NCBI GenBank assembly: GCA_003991915.1
Contig: RQTK01001042.1
Coordinates: 107,889 to 171,888, forward strand
DNA length: 64,000 nt
Direction: 5' to 3'
Origin: Elysia chlorotica
Lineage: Eukaryota > Mollusca > Gastropoda > Plakobranchidae
The translations under genes were made by a program, and so were the position numbers. This document shows, one piece after another, positions 12,216 through 24,400 of the stretch. The notes below the pieces were generated by a model, which saw only the letters and a list, made by a program, of their open reading frames with translations, did no database searches and was not told the origin of the DNA. Positions within the stretch are counted from its first letter, which is position 1. Each line of letters opens with the position of its first letter.

Positions 12216-14135
12216 AGTTTTTCTTTAGACCTAAGAGACGTAATACTAGCAAACAGCTCCGCTTTACCTAGTCAACAATTACTTTAAAGATCCATCAGAT
12301 AATGTATTAAGACATAGACCATCAGATAATGTATTAAGACATAGACCATCAGATAATGTATTAAGACATAGACATGTAGGCCTGTGTATTACATGTAATA
12401 CTGACATTTATTTGGTTGAAATTTTTGTCAATGGGTAGATTTCTATAAATTTGTTACTAATTTAAAATTGATGTCTCTCTTGCTAATGCTTTTATATTAG
12501 ATCTAGTATTGAACATCACTGAGGGCCTCTCTAATCTATTCTTTTCTAACATATAATATGTTGTTTTAAATTAGAATAGAATAGACTAGAGATGACCGTC
12601 AGTGAGCACGCATGAAAATTAAAAGACAACAGTATAAATTACAACATCTCTTGGCATATTCTTGAAAAGTAAAGAATATTCACCATCATCAAAAAAGTGT
12701 GCACTATGTTTGAGAGAAAAGTTTTTAATTTTAACGGAAAAACCAAGCCTGAATAAATGAAAAGAAACCCTGTCAACATGCATGCACAGAAGAAAGCATT
12801 TTTTAAACAACACAAGAAGAAAAGAACGAAACAAAAAAACGACCCACAACAGTTTTCTGAAGAGAGGGGCGCAATGACGCCCTTCAAAACACTGACTGGT
12901 GTAAAATCAAACATTAATGTAAGTAAAGATCATCTATTTGTATTACCGGTATCTAGATCTTAAAGTAATTGAGCACTTTTTTTTTCATTCGTAGGCTACT
13001 AAAAACTATAGTATATAATTATATATGCATTATGCAATGATCAGAACAATTGACACAAATTGCATTTAGGAAACATTATCATATATCAGCATCAAGACTT
13101 TTGAGGCCCACAAGGTTCAACTATTTTTAGTTTTAGTTTTACGCAGTTCATCGGTGCTGCCAGTGAAGAGAATTTATCGAAGAGGAACTTTGAGCACCAT
13201 AGAAAGAGTTAGTAAACCCTTATTGAAAAAGTACTATATAAATACATGCATAATAATAGAGCATAAAAATCATAGCACACAAAAAACAAAACATCATAGA
13301 ACTGTGCAATAAATTATATTGTTACTGGACGGGTAGAATGGCATTAGAATATCCCATTATTTTGTAGGTTTGAAATAATTTTTTGGAAAAAGATGATTTT
13401 GTTACTATTAGAAGTCCAAATGTATCATTTTTTCTGTTATTTAAACAAAAAATGGTGTGTTGAATGTCAAATACACGATGGGATGGATACTGAAAAAAAG
13501 CAGATTCAAATCTTCTTGTCAACATGGTATATGTCTGAGATACACTATTCTGCTCACCCAGTAACTATATTCATAGTACCAAATTCCACTTTCTAAAAAA
13601 AATTACATAGGTATTGAATTTGTCTGGAGGCTTTTTTTTTTATGTTTCATTGAAAATCTACCCTTGAACTTATCATAAAATCCATAGAAGCTTCATAAAA
13701 AGAAGATAAATAATGTAAGCTTACATTGCATGCCAGTGATACAGTAATACAGTACAATAAGTACATGTATGATGTACATTAATTCCAATTTCACAGACTA
13801 ACTTCTTCACAACATTCCACAAAGACAGGATTTTCTTTTTTTTATTTATCCATGGAGACTTAAAAATTACTGCATGGTATTGCTATAACCCAAGTCAACT
13901 TTGTTTTCAAATCAATTGATGGTAGGTGTTATAAAAGAATTGCACTAAACCCCACGTATGAATTTAAACTTTCAAAATCAATCAATACATCTTGCAAGTT
14001 TACACTTGCTTGCTAAGCAAATTCTGCTTCTTTACCACAACGCTATATATGATTTAATCTTTAACTCAAAAATTTTAGGCTACTCTGTGGTTACAAAATT
14101 CATGAAAGATGAATAATACAAGTAATATGTAAAAA

Positions 14136-15580
14136 TCACATAATAAGACATCCTTCATTGTTGTCTTCAAGATCTCCTCGAAGAAGGGTTTCAAGTTTAT
14201 TGACTACAGCACTGTCGTCACCAAGTTCTAAAAATGACAAAAGCTCCAGCAGACTTGATATGGTCTCTTCCATCTCGTGATGACTGAGTCTCATACGGAC
14301 GTTTTTTCTCCGTACACGTCCTCGACACTGCCAGACACGTTCACATACAGACTTAGGCACAGAGAAGTCTTTGCAGTTCTCGATAAAACTTAGACAAAAC
14401 CGCAAATCTTCGTGAAACTCTGCTGCTTTATAATAGAGTCTGTGGGCCTTTGGAATAAAAGCTCTGGCAACTTCATACGGGTTGACAGGCCACTGTGAGG
14501 AATTCAGGTGAGAGAACTTCACCTTCTCCCTGTAGGCTGTCTCACACAAAGCTTGAATCTCCATAGCCCACCTTGGAGAGGAAACATAAAAAAATATAAA
14601 TGTATAGAAATAATTATAATTATTGTTATGAATATAATATATGCAAATATTTGAAACAAAAAAGGAGAAGTCAATTACAGTGATCTTTGCTAGGATCACA
14701 ATATAGGCTATATATATGTCTTGCCTGAAACTGACGTCTGATAATTTTACATGTGCTGCCACACACGAGACAGGGTGAGAGTCCTGGACTCCTGTCTCAA
14801 CCGGTCCACATTATACTGACACCGACCCAACCAGTATTGGACGAAATCAAACAAATAAACTTTTCATAAATCCTGGGTTTCAAACTGCAGACCTCCCTAT
14901 CGGGAGACCAACACTACCAGGCAAAGGGTTGGTTAACTTTCTAAATTTAATATCGATTTAATCTCTCACATAAAACACCCACAAAACAGCAAGAGCCCCT
15001 ATCTCAATCACAGCATAGTTCTTTTCTATGCCTCTGACCTGAGAGACCTTGAAATACAACTGACAAGTCTGCAAGACCTATTCATCTGGACTTGTAGAAT
15101 TGCTCACAGCTTTCAGGCCTGTCTTTTAAGCATCTGCAGAGATGATTGGTTCTCTTTGCTTCTCAATGTGAACAAGTGTAGGGATGGAGGTTCTGCTTCA
15201 CTCAATCCTCTGTAATGAAATATTGAGTTGGACTTGCCAAAGCCACACCATGCCTTGCTTTCAGAAGCTGACAGAGAGGTTTCTTAAGAAAGAGTTTAAG
15301 CCAATTCTGATGCAGATATCGGGGCTTACCTTTCACATGTGGGACACCATCTGTTGAGGCCTTGTTCGCCTTCAAGTTTGCTGCAATTAGCTCTGCATAA
15401 GGATGAGGATGATATACTTTGATGTATTCTTTTATGGATCTCTGCTATATTGCGGTGAAGATAAACTGAAATTGCTTTAGAGGATTCTCGTATGGCCATA
15501 TTAGCACACAACCAGTTGCGCATCCGTGGATCACTCACTTCCATACTCAGGATTTCCTGTCTTGAAGTCAACTGACCCAT
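14136..15580 (-). CDS. CXorf38-like protein, two exons, complete coding region
   Basis: Minus strand. Exon 1 is 15580-15330, starting at ATG with donor GTAAGC. Exon 2 is 14571-14136, with an acceptor ending CAAG and stop TGA. The join restores an AGG codon (AG|G) and gives CPTCERWAMEI. The product is 228 aa. It matches the pattern I recall for human CXorf38: an N-terminal helical segment, a CPxC..W motif, W-PV-(x)n-VA-AF-P (here QWPVNPYEVARAFIP), an 'I.NCKDF.V' block, and a C-terminal helical region (LLELLSFLELGD). Human CXorf38 is longer, about 300 aa. The biochemical function of the family is unknown to me. The protein ends in Cys-Leu-Ile-Met, which resembles a CaaX box (CLIM) for prenylation; that is inference. 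The intron carries a SINE in the same orientation as the gene. AATAAA lies about 290 nt past the stop. Confidence 0.78.
14690..14935 (-). mobile_element. SINE copy, minus orientation, in the intron of the CXorf38-like gene
   Basis: The reverse complement shows the head B-box-like 'gtttgaaacccagga', the body 'gtcggtgtcagtataatgtgg', and the end with 'atatagcctatattgtg'. Confidence 0.8.
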
Positions 15581-16815
<1,235 letters not shown>

Positions 16816-16819
16816 ACAC

Positions 16820-17905
16820 ACAAAATTCATCAGTAGTAAGCACAAAAATGACGTAGCTTACGCCTCGGCGTAACAATATGAAAATAAGAAGGCTACGTTG
16901 TGTATGTGCTTACAACTCCTTGTGGGGGTCGCGGTGACCCAGGGGTAGAACATCGGCTTCCGACGCAAAAGGTCCCGAGCTCGAATCCTGGCTGTTGCGT
17001 TCCCTACTGGTTGGGTCGGTGTCAGTATAATGTGACCGGCTGAGACGGGAATCATGGTATCCCCGCCCTGTCTCGTGTGTGGTAGCACATAAAATTGTCA
17101 GACGTTTGTCTTGGGGCTCGTCTACAATATAGCCTATATAGTGCTGCTGTTGGACGTTAAAACCAACCCAACAACTCCTTGTCTTCTAACTGCGTTCCGT
17201 CACTCATTTTACGTGAATTCAGTATTACTATTATTCATATTCCTAACTATGGTTCTGATTTGTGGGCTAAACTGAGAATCATTAATCTTTACGTGGACTC
17301 GAGAAGTAGAATAGACGTTAGCGAAGCAACTTATTTGGAATTTACTTCAGTGCGTGGTTGTGCTGTCATAAAAATTATACCGAGTTTAGATAACGGGGTG
17401 AGAACTAAGAATACAGTCATGTATTGTGAATGAGATATCAAAAAAACAACTGTTAACTATAATGGTGGCATTACCAAAGGTCTTCTTAAGAAGAAAAAAA
17501 AAAGGGGGGGGGGGCATTTAACTGTATTTTATTAATGAAACATATTTCTTTGCATTTTAATCAGATGAGATTTGTACAAATAAATATAGGCCGAGATTAT
17601 AACAACAATAACAAAAAACAAACAAACAAAAACAAACAAAAAACGTTGATGCTTTTCCATTTCTTTTCTTTTAAAATGAGTCAATGCATGTTGCAATTGC
17701 AGTTTTAAATTGCTCTTTGTTCTTGAATATTATATCAAGCGTAGTTTCCACTTATCCATGGATCCAGTATGATAATTATAACCGCGTAACTAAGTTACTC
17801 GTAATCAAATTTTTCGGGAATTCCGTGTTATTGTTAAATAGGTTGCGCGCATCTATTCCGCATTTGAATTGCCGCATTTGGGGCTTTAAGGGTACATCAT
17901 CGTAA
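16820..17905. repeat. Direct duplication, copy 1 (SINE-filled)
   Basis: Collinear with 19491-20360. Shared landmarks include 'gtagtaagcacaaa', 'actatggttctgatt', 'atataggccgagattataacaac' and 'gttactcgtaatcaaattt'. The copy contains a 247-bp SINE that copy 2 lacks. No conserved reading frame spans the duplication, so it is not treated as a gene. Confidence 0.88.
16924..17170 (+). mobile_element. Full-length SINE with target-site duplication
   Basis: Flanked by the 12-bp direct repeat ACAACTCCTTGT at 16912-16923 and 17171-17182. The paralogous copy at 19608-19619 has the same 12 bp once and no insertion. The element has an intact A/B-box head, the GGTTGGGTCGGTGTCAG body and the tail GACGTTAAAACCAACCCA. 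These edges define a 247-bp reference copy for the family. Confidence 0.92.
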
Positions 17906-17936
17906 CAATAATTTAGGCTTTACCCAGGATGCATGT

Positions 17937-18533
17937 GTGTGTGTGTTTCTCTAATTATTTTTTTTTTTTGTTTTTTTTAAGTGTACGGCTACACCAAGCT
18001 AAACCAAGCGTGGGTCGACAGTATCATAAGACAAAGTTGTCGATCCTGGTATATTTTGCCCAAGCAACACAGATGCCAGCCGAAGCATGTGATGCCAGGA
18101 TCAAAGGTTACCGTTCAGCGGGGAATCGCTCTTCGCACATACATGCGAGCCTAGATTCTGGCTTTTTCCTGCTATTTAGGTCAAATTGTGCCCAGCGGTT
18201 ATGCGATTAGCTAACTTTTCAAATATTTAAAAAACTACGCTGATTTCATATATCATTTTTATTGTGACCTTATTTTATTACTATCTGAGACTAAATATAC
18301 TACTTGGATCTATACTTATGAAGGCATTCTGGAGAAAAGTGTGTTTAAAGTTTTGAATCGAGAGCCGGAAAACAATGGCGGTCGTCCAACACAGATCAAG
18401 TTTTGCCTCCCCATAGCAAAACACAGAAACCGTCGTGCGACGCGGAAGCTGGTAACCGTCGTACGACAGCCGGTCTATCTTCAGAAACGATTAACCACTG
18501 AAAATTGGATCTCCGCATATTGCCTGTGTATGG
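17937..18533 (-). mobile_element. Retroposon-like element (about 597 bp) with poly-T 5' end
   Basis: Flanked by CCAGGATGCATGT at 17924-17936 and 18534-18546, a possible 13-bp target-site duplication. A T-rich stretch near the left end would be a poly-A tail if the element is reversed. The internal part (17985-18365) is repeated at 24708-25270 in a Y-box intron. It encodes no recognisable protein. Confidence 0.6.
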
Positions 18534-18546
18534 CCAGGATGCATGT

Positions 18547-19490
18547 ATGAGTTGGTATATCTTCAGTTTAAGACTCTCTCTCTCTCTCTCTCTCTCATTA
18601 TGCTCTATGCAACCATAACAATAACATCACGAATATCTAACGAAATTGTTTAAAATGTGCGCCAATCACTCGCATTTATTTAAAATGTCTATTGTGCGAT
18701 ATAGTGTTAACCGTAAAAGATGCGCAATGAGGACGGACTCGTTACTGTCTTTGAGTACCCAGGGCTTTTTGTTAGGGGGGGGTGTTTTTGTTTTGTTGTT
18801 TTTTGTGAGGCCCCTATAAAATTAAATTTTTATGTATTTGGTTGTAATTAGAGAAAAAGAGGACAGATGTGTTTTTTACAGTGCGATAACATTCAGGGGT
18901 CAACCGCATGATCTACATCTCTGTGAGAAGGTAAAGTGCTCATTTGAACGGTATCAAACCGACATTTTTTTTAATGCAATTCGTCAAAAGATTCAATGAC
19001 GCCCCACAAAAGGGCAAGAAATGTTATTGAAGTTATAATAATATTATGTTAGTTTTTCAAGGATAAGTTGGTCGGATTCAAGAGCGCGATGGAAACATAA
19101 AACAGTATTGAACCATGTCCTTCTATAACAACTCAGTTTGTTTTCAGTGGGGGAATGCATGTGCCGTAATTACTTGTTTTTTTTTTTTTTAATCTTTTAC
19201 GAGATAACAGACATAGGCCTACATTGGCAGATATCTCAACCAGTTGTATGTGGTCTGTAGTACAATGTAGGCCTACTCTGATGGACTGACGAATATAAGA
19301 TTTGAGTCTTCGAGGCAACTTCAATGACCTTCAGATGGTGCCCTCGCCCTTCGACCCCGTGCAAGATTCGGTGGAAACTACAAAATTAATAATGAAAATG
19401 CGTTAATATTTTTATTATGTTTGTTTGAGTCTCTGACAGACCGTTGGTGAACCAAGCGTTAGGGACCTTGGCAAACAGCCTTTTGAACAT
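18547..19490. other. Unassigned spacer
   Basis: AT-rich sequence with a short (TC)n run at 18572-18596 and poly-T runs. I see no exon or RNA gene here. Confidence 0.5.
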
Positions 19491-20360
19491 ACAAAATGCA
19501 TGGGTAGTAAGCACAAACTTGACGTAGGCCTAACTTACGTCTCGTCGTAACAATAAGAAGGCTCACGGCGAGATGTAAGCTACGTCGTGTTTGTGCTTAC
19601 AAGTAATACAACTCCTTGTCTTCTAACTGCGTTTCGTCACTCACTTTACGTGAATTCAGTATTACTAATTACTATTATTCATATTCCTAACTATGGTTCT
19701 GATTCGTGGGCTCAACTGAGAGTCATCAATCTTTACGTGCACTCGTTAAAGTAATAGACTAGACGTTAGCAAAGCAACTTATTTGAAATTTACTTGAGTG
19801 CGTGGTTGTGCTCTGTTATACAAATTATACTGACTTTAGATAACGGGGTGAGAATACTGTCATGTATTGGGAATGAGATATCAAAAAAAAAACAAAAAAA
19901 AAAACAATTGTTAACTATAATGGTGGCATTACCAAAGGTCTTCTTAACAAAAATAAAAGGCGGTAATTTCACTGTATTTATAATTATGAAACATATTAAC
20001 TTTTCTTTGCCTTTTATTCAAATGAGATTTGTACAAATAAATATAGGCCGAGATTATAACAACAATAACAAAAAACAAACAAACAAAAACAAACAAAAAA
20101 CGTTGATGCTTTTCAATTTCTTTTCTTTTAAAATGAGGTCATGCATGTTGCCATTGCAATTTTAAAGTGCTCATTGTTCTTGAATATTATATCAAGCGTA
20201 GTTTCCACTTATCCATGGATCCAGTATGATAATAATAATCGCGTAACTAAGTTACTCGTAATCAAATTTATCGGGAATTCCGTGTTATTGTTAAATAGGT
20301 TGCGCGCCTCTATTCCGCATTTGAGAACACGCATTTGGGGCACTAAGGGTACATCATAGT
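19491..20360. repeat. Direct duplication, copy 2 (SINE-free)
   Basis: Second copy of the unit at 16820-17905, about 2.4-2.7 kb downstream. It keeps the pre-insertion site of the SINE at 19608-19619. It ends at 'gcatttggggcactaagggtacatcat', matching the end of copy 1. Confidence 0.88.
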
Positions 20361-21082
20361 TTTTCAATCTAGGCCTATCTCCGGAATAATTATAGCTAAG
20401 TGCTTTAGCCCATTATAAACTAGAAAGACTATCACTTCGCAATGTTTGATAAATTTAACTTTTTCTTATAGTCTCGTTACTTTCATGCTGGATGCATATT
20501 GTTTTTGCATATTGGTCCTTTAACCATGGTAGGCTTTATTTGTTGTTTTTTTTTAAGGGAAGTGATATGTCCAGAGATAGTTCATCAAAAACTATTTAAA
20601 CTTGAAATAAAAATAAGAACAATAGCTTCAAGTCGACCTGTGGGTTACGCTACTACAAGGCTTTTTAGCCAAGCGACGCCTTTTAGCGCCAGCCTCGTTT
20701 TTCTACACGATACACTTACGCGTCAGAGCTCTACAAGTAAGGCTGCTGTAACTCTCTAACTTAGAATTCGAAACGCAGACCCCTACCACTTTACGCAGTT
20801 TGTCCCAAGTTTGGAAAGAAGCAAAGTAATTTAACTTTTAGGAAACTTTTTCATGTATTACTACTATTACTACTATCACTATATTTCATGCCCATTTGCC
20901 CATAATGTCCTAAACAGTTGATACAGTTCACTAAAAAATGATAAATGTAACAGAAAGAAATGGAGAACCATGCACGCAAATGTCTGAAACAGATCTGGCA
21001 TAGAAAAAAGAAAAGAATAATACCATCAACCATAACAATTTCAGTAAAAAAAAACAACTACAACTACAGCGACAGCAACAAC

Positions 21083-21090
21083 AGCAATAA

Positions 21091-21172
<82 letters not shown>

Positions 21173-21181
21173 TAATAATAA
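21083..21181. repeat. (AAT)n microsatellite
   Basis: About 95 bp of AAT triplets just upstream of the Y-box gene promoter. Confidence 0.95.
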
Positions 21182-21227
21182 CCAGTAGAACCGCAAAACT
21201 TGAGAACCATTATCGCTTGCCAACCGA

Positions 21228-21273
21228 CCAATGAACAAAAAATGCTTGGTGACGTCATATATTCTCCACCAAT
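21228..21273 (+). promoter_or_regulatory. CCAAT - CRE - CCAAT block upstream of the Y-box gene
   Basis: CCAAT at 21228-21232, a perfect palindromic CRE (TGACGTCA) at 21250-21257, and a second CCAAT (CCAATCAG) at 21269-21273, about 170 bp upstream of the start codon. The motifs are seen directly; promoter function is inferred from position and spacing. No clear TATA box is present. Confidence 0.65.
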
Positions 21274-21440
21274 CAGCGCCACGTATTAGGGACTGATGAG
21301 CGATACGACCCCCTCCCCTTTGTAGGCAAGTTTGAAGGATAGCTCAACGTTTCATTGTAAGAAAGGACATGGTAAGGGAAAGACCGTGAGGAAAGTGGGG
21401 TTAGATTTTAGTTCCAACTAAACGGCATTTACCATCAGCC

Positions 21441-24400
21441 ATGGCCGACACAGAGAACCAACAAGAGATTGAAGAAAAGCCGGCATCTGAGCAAAAAGAA
21501 GAACAGAAGGAAAAGAAAATTATAGGTGAGTTATAAACAACTTTTAGTAACGACAAACATTTCTTGATGAAGATTTAGGCTAGGTCTACTAACGGTCGAA
21601 CACCGGCGCCTGACATGCCGGTTCGTATCAACCAATTCCGTTAGCAGTGTCCCTCTTTCCCCTCTAAAATAACTTGATTTCTCTGTATTTCATTCCAGCT
21701 TCCAGTGTTACAGGGACTGTGAAGTGGTTCAATGTTAAAAGCGGTTACGGCTTTATCAACCGGTGAGTAAAATCTTAGAAAACATAACGAATGTTCAGAC
21801 TGCGTAGAAATTTTATGAGTCATGCTTGTCGGCGCACCTCCCTTCCCGATTTAGAAATCTAGATCGAGATCGAGCGGCCAGAATCCACAGAATATGTTGA
21901 CTTTTGTGAGCTTAGTTGATTTTCAAAGATATCCTATCTAAGGATTAGTTGGCTATAGATACAGATATGAATCTATATTGTTTATCTTCGCCACGTATTC
22001 TTTGTTGGCTTTGTTCTAAGATATCACCCCACGTGGGTTGCCAAGGACAAAGACATCAAAGAAAATCTGTGAAACTCGGTCATGTACATAGAAATGGGTC
22101 ATGAGATGTGGAACTAGGATATAACATGAGGCACTAGGTCATTATTGAGAAGTAAGAGGCATGCAATGACCTATTTAATGTCTAGATCTAGTTCCATCTC
22201 TAGAATTAGCCAACAATGAACAGTAGGCTAAATTATAGGCATATTATTATCTAGGCATAGACTCTATTGGAGTGTATAAATCAGATTAGATCCCATATCC
22301 AGTATTTGAAACATTCCTAAGGACAGACATTGGAATGTTAGATTTAGATCTAGGCCTAGTACATGTATAAGCCTACTATTTGCTACTCAAATGGGGCCAG
22401 TTGTATTGTATTAAACAATTGTCTTTAAAAAAAAAACGACTGCATCCAGGCAGTTGAGCTTCCTATTAGATCTGTGTAAGCATAGATCTAGTTATAAGTC
22501 ACATACTAATCAGTAGAAAGTGTGTACTCATAGGAATGTCTGCCCTACAAGTTAAATGAACTCATTTTTAACAAAATTGCTGAATAAGAGTAAAATATTT
22601 TCAAAATTGCAAGCTAGTGAATTAGTCATTATTAACATTTATCGTACACAGAAACACATTAGAATAATCGAATTTCTAAGGTTTTAAAGATATTTAACAC
22701 TGGTTGCTAATTAACGTCTAACGTTGGCGCTTTATATGCCTGGGCTATACAGGTCCCAAGACCTGACGTCTGATCATTTTATGTTATAAATGCCAGAAAG
22801 TGTGGTGATACCTGGACTACTGACTAAGCTGGGTTTAAGCTGATTCCACTGTTACCTGTATGCGTATGCTTGCAGAAAATGACTAGTATCTTCCAAAAAG
22901 TTGAATAACATTTTGTGATTAATTAAAGTCAAGTATCCACGCGCAAATCAGAACTGAGCATTACCTTGCTTGTATCAAATTGGAATTAATGTAAAAGATA
23001 ATTTTTTCTTATCTAGGGTGTGATTTTTGTTCAGTTTACATGCCTTAGGCCTAAATGTCTCCACCAATCTCTATATTTAGATCAAGGCAATCAAATCATA
23101 CTCTCATTCTGCCTTATCACAATGTTTCTTACACTAACGAAGAATTTTCTAGCTTCCAGGAAGTGAGGATAGAATTTTGGAGTGTAATCTATCCAGATGT
23201 AATTTTGTCCTCTCAAGGCACTAGTATGTGCACCAGCTTTCTCTCGTTTTAGGCTGACATGACTTGTCCCAGTTGTGCTGTCTTGATAATTTTTATTTAA
23301 TTTTTTTTTTTTTTTTTTTCAGTGATGACACCAAGGAAGATGTTTTTGTTCACCAAACGGCCATAGTAAAGAACAATCCTAGAAAGTACCTTAGAAGTGT
23401 TGGAGATGGTGAAAAAGTAGAATTTGATGTCGTCGAGGGAGAGAAGGTACATGTCTATCAACAATTTCAATCCAAAATGATTTTTTTTTCATATAAAAAG
23501 AGTTAATTGTTTTGATAGATATGTTTATCAAGGAAAGTATTAAAAAAAAAATAATCGTTTTGAATTATCACTTTCCAAATTGGGTAATCTGTCTCAGAAC
23601 CCACCGGGAGACAAATACTAGTTGTCAATTTTCCATCCTCTGGGTTTAGTTTCCACCATGGAGAGTGACTACCAGCTAAGATTCAAACTGCAGACCTCCT
23701 GCTTGTCATTTTTGTTTTCAAGCCTACTCAATAAAATCACACAGTTAGACAGATTTGTCATATGAATGTCGCGAGTGGATTATTAGAAAAGAATAATAGG
23801 AGAGGAAAGCCCTCCATTGTATTGCAAGGTGTGAATAGATGCATTTGATACTTTCTATTTGTTAACATTTTTGGAAGAAATAAGGTTAGGAAAATAGCAA
23901 AATTTAAAAAGAGACCACCAGTAAAGAGTTTGGCTTTTTCCTCAAAAAAATTTTATGTTGAGATACAAAGTCTCACTTTGAGGTGGAAATTCAATTGGAT
24001 GATTCTAGGACATTAAAGTACCTAAACTTATACATAAGTCATGATCTTTTTCTCCAGGGTAATGAAGCTGCAAATGTCACCGGACCTGATGGCGCAAATG
24101 TCCAAGGCAGCAAGTATGCTGCTGACCGCCGTCGGTTCAGGAGAGGTGGATGGTATCCCCGCTTCCGTGGGAGTGGACGTGGTGGTAACAGGCAGAGCAG
24201 GGTAAGAGATTTACTTGGCTCAGTGTAAAATTAGGATTGTAGTGAACATGTTTGAACTAGAAATAAGTCAAGAGACCTCAATTTAACATATGGCGTTTTT
24301 TCGTTCAGGCTTTGTTTAGAATTTTTTTCACTACCGCAGCTGAAAGGAAGAAAACAACCACACAGTATTGTGTCGACTGAGACAAGAGTTGTAGTATCCC

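Larger units (their letters stand above)
2910..14135. other. AT-rich 3' UTR and intergenic sequence
   Basis: No coding exon could be supported here. The first part is presumably the NECAP 3' UTR; several AATAAA hexamers occur (for example 4803-4808), and none can be chosen. The right end is the 3' UTR of the minus-strand gene, with AATAAA on the minus strand at 13841-13846 and another at 10004-10009. SINE copies are listed separately. Minor repeats: an imperfect two-copy duplication at about 9361-9540, a three-copy 27-bp repeat at about 12289-12372, and a small duplicated segment at 11245-11395. Confidence 0.6.

Noticed and set aside
17179..17433. Open frames inside the direct duplication
   Set aside because: Copy 2 does not keep the same frame, so there is no sign of coding constraint.
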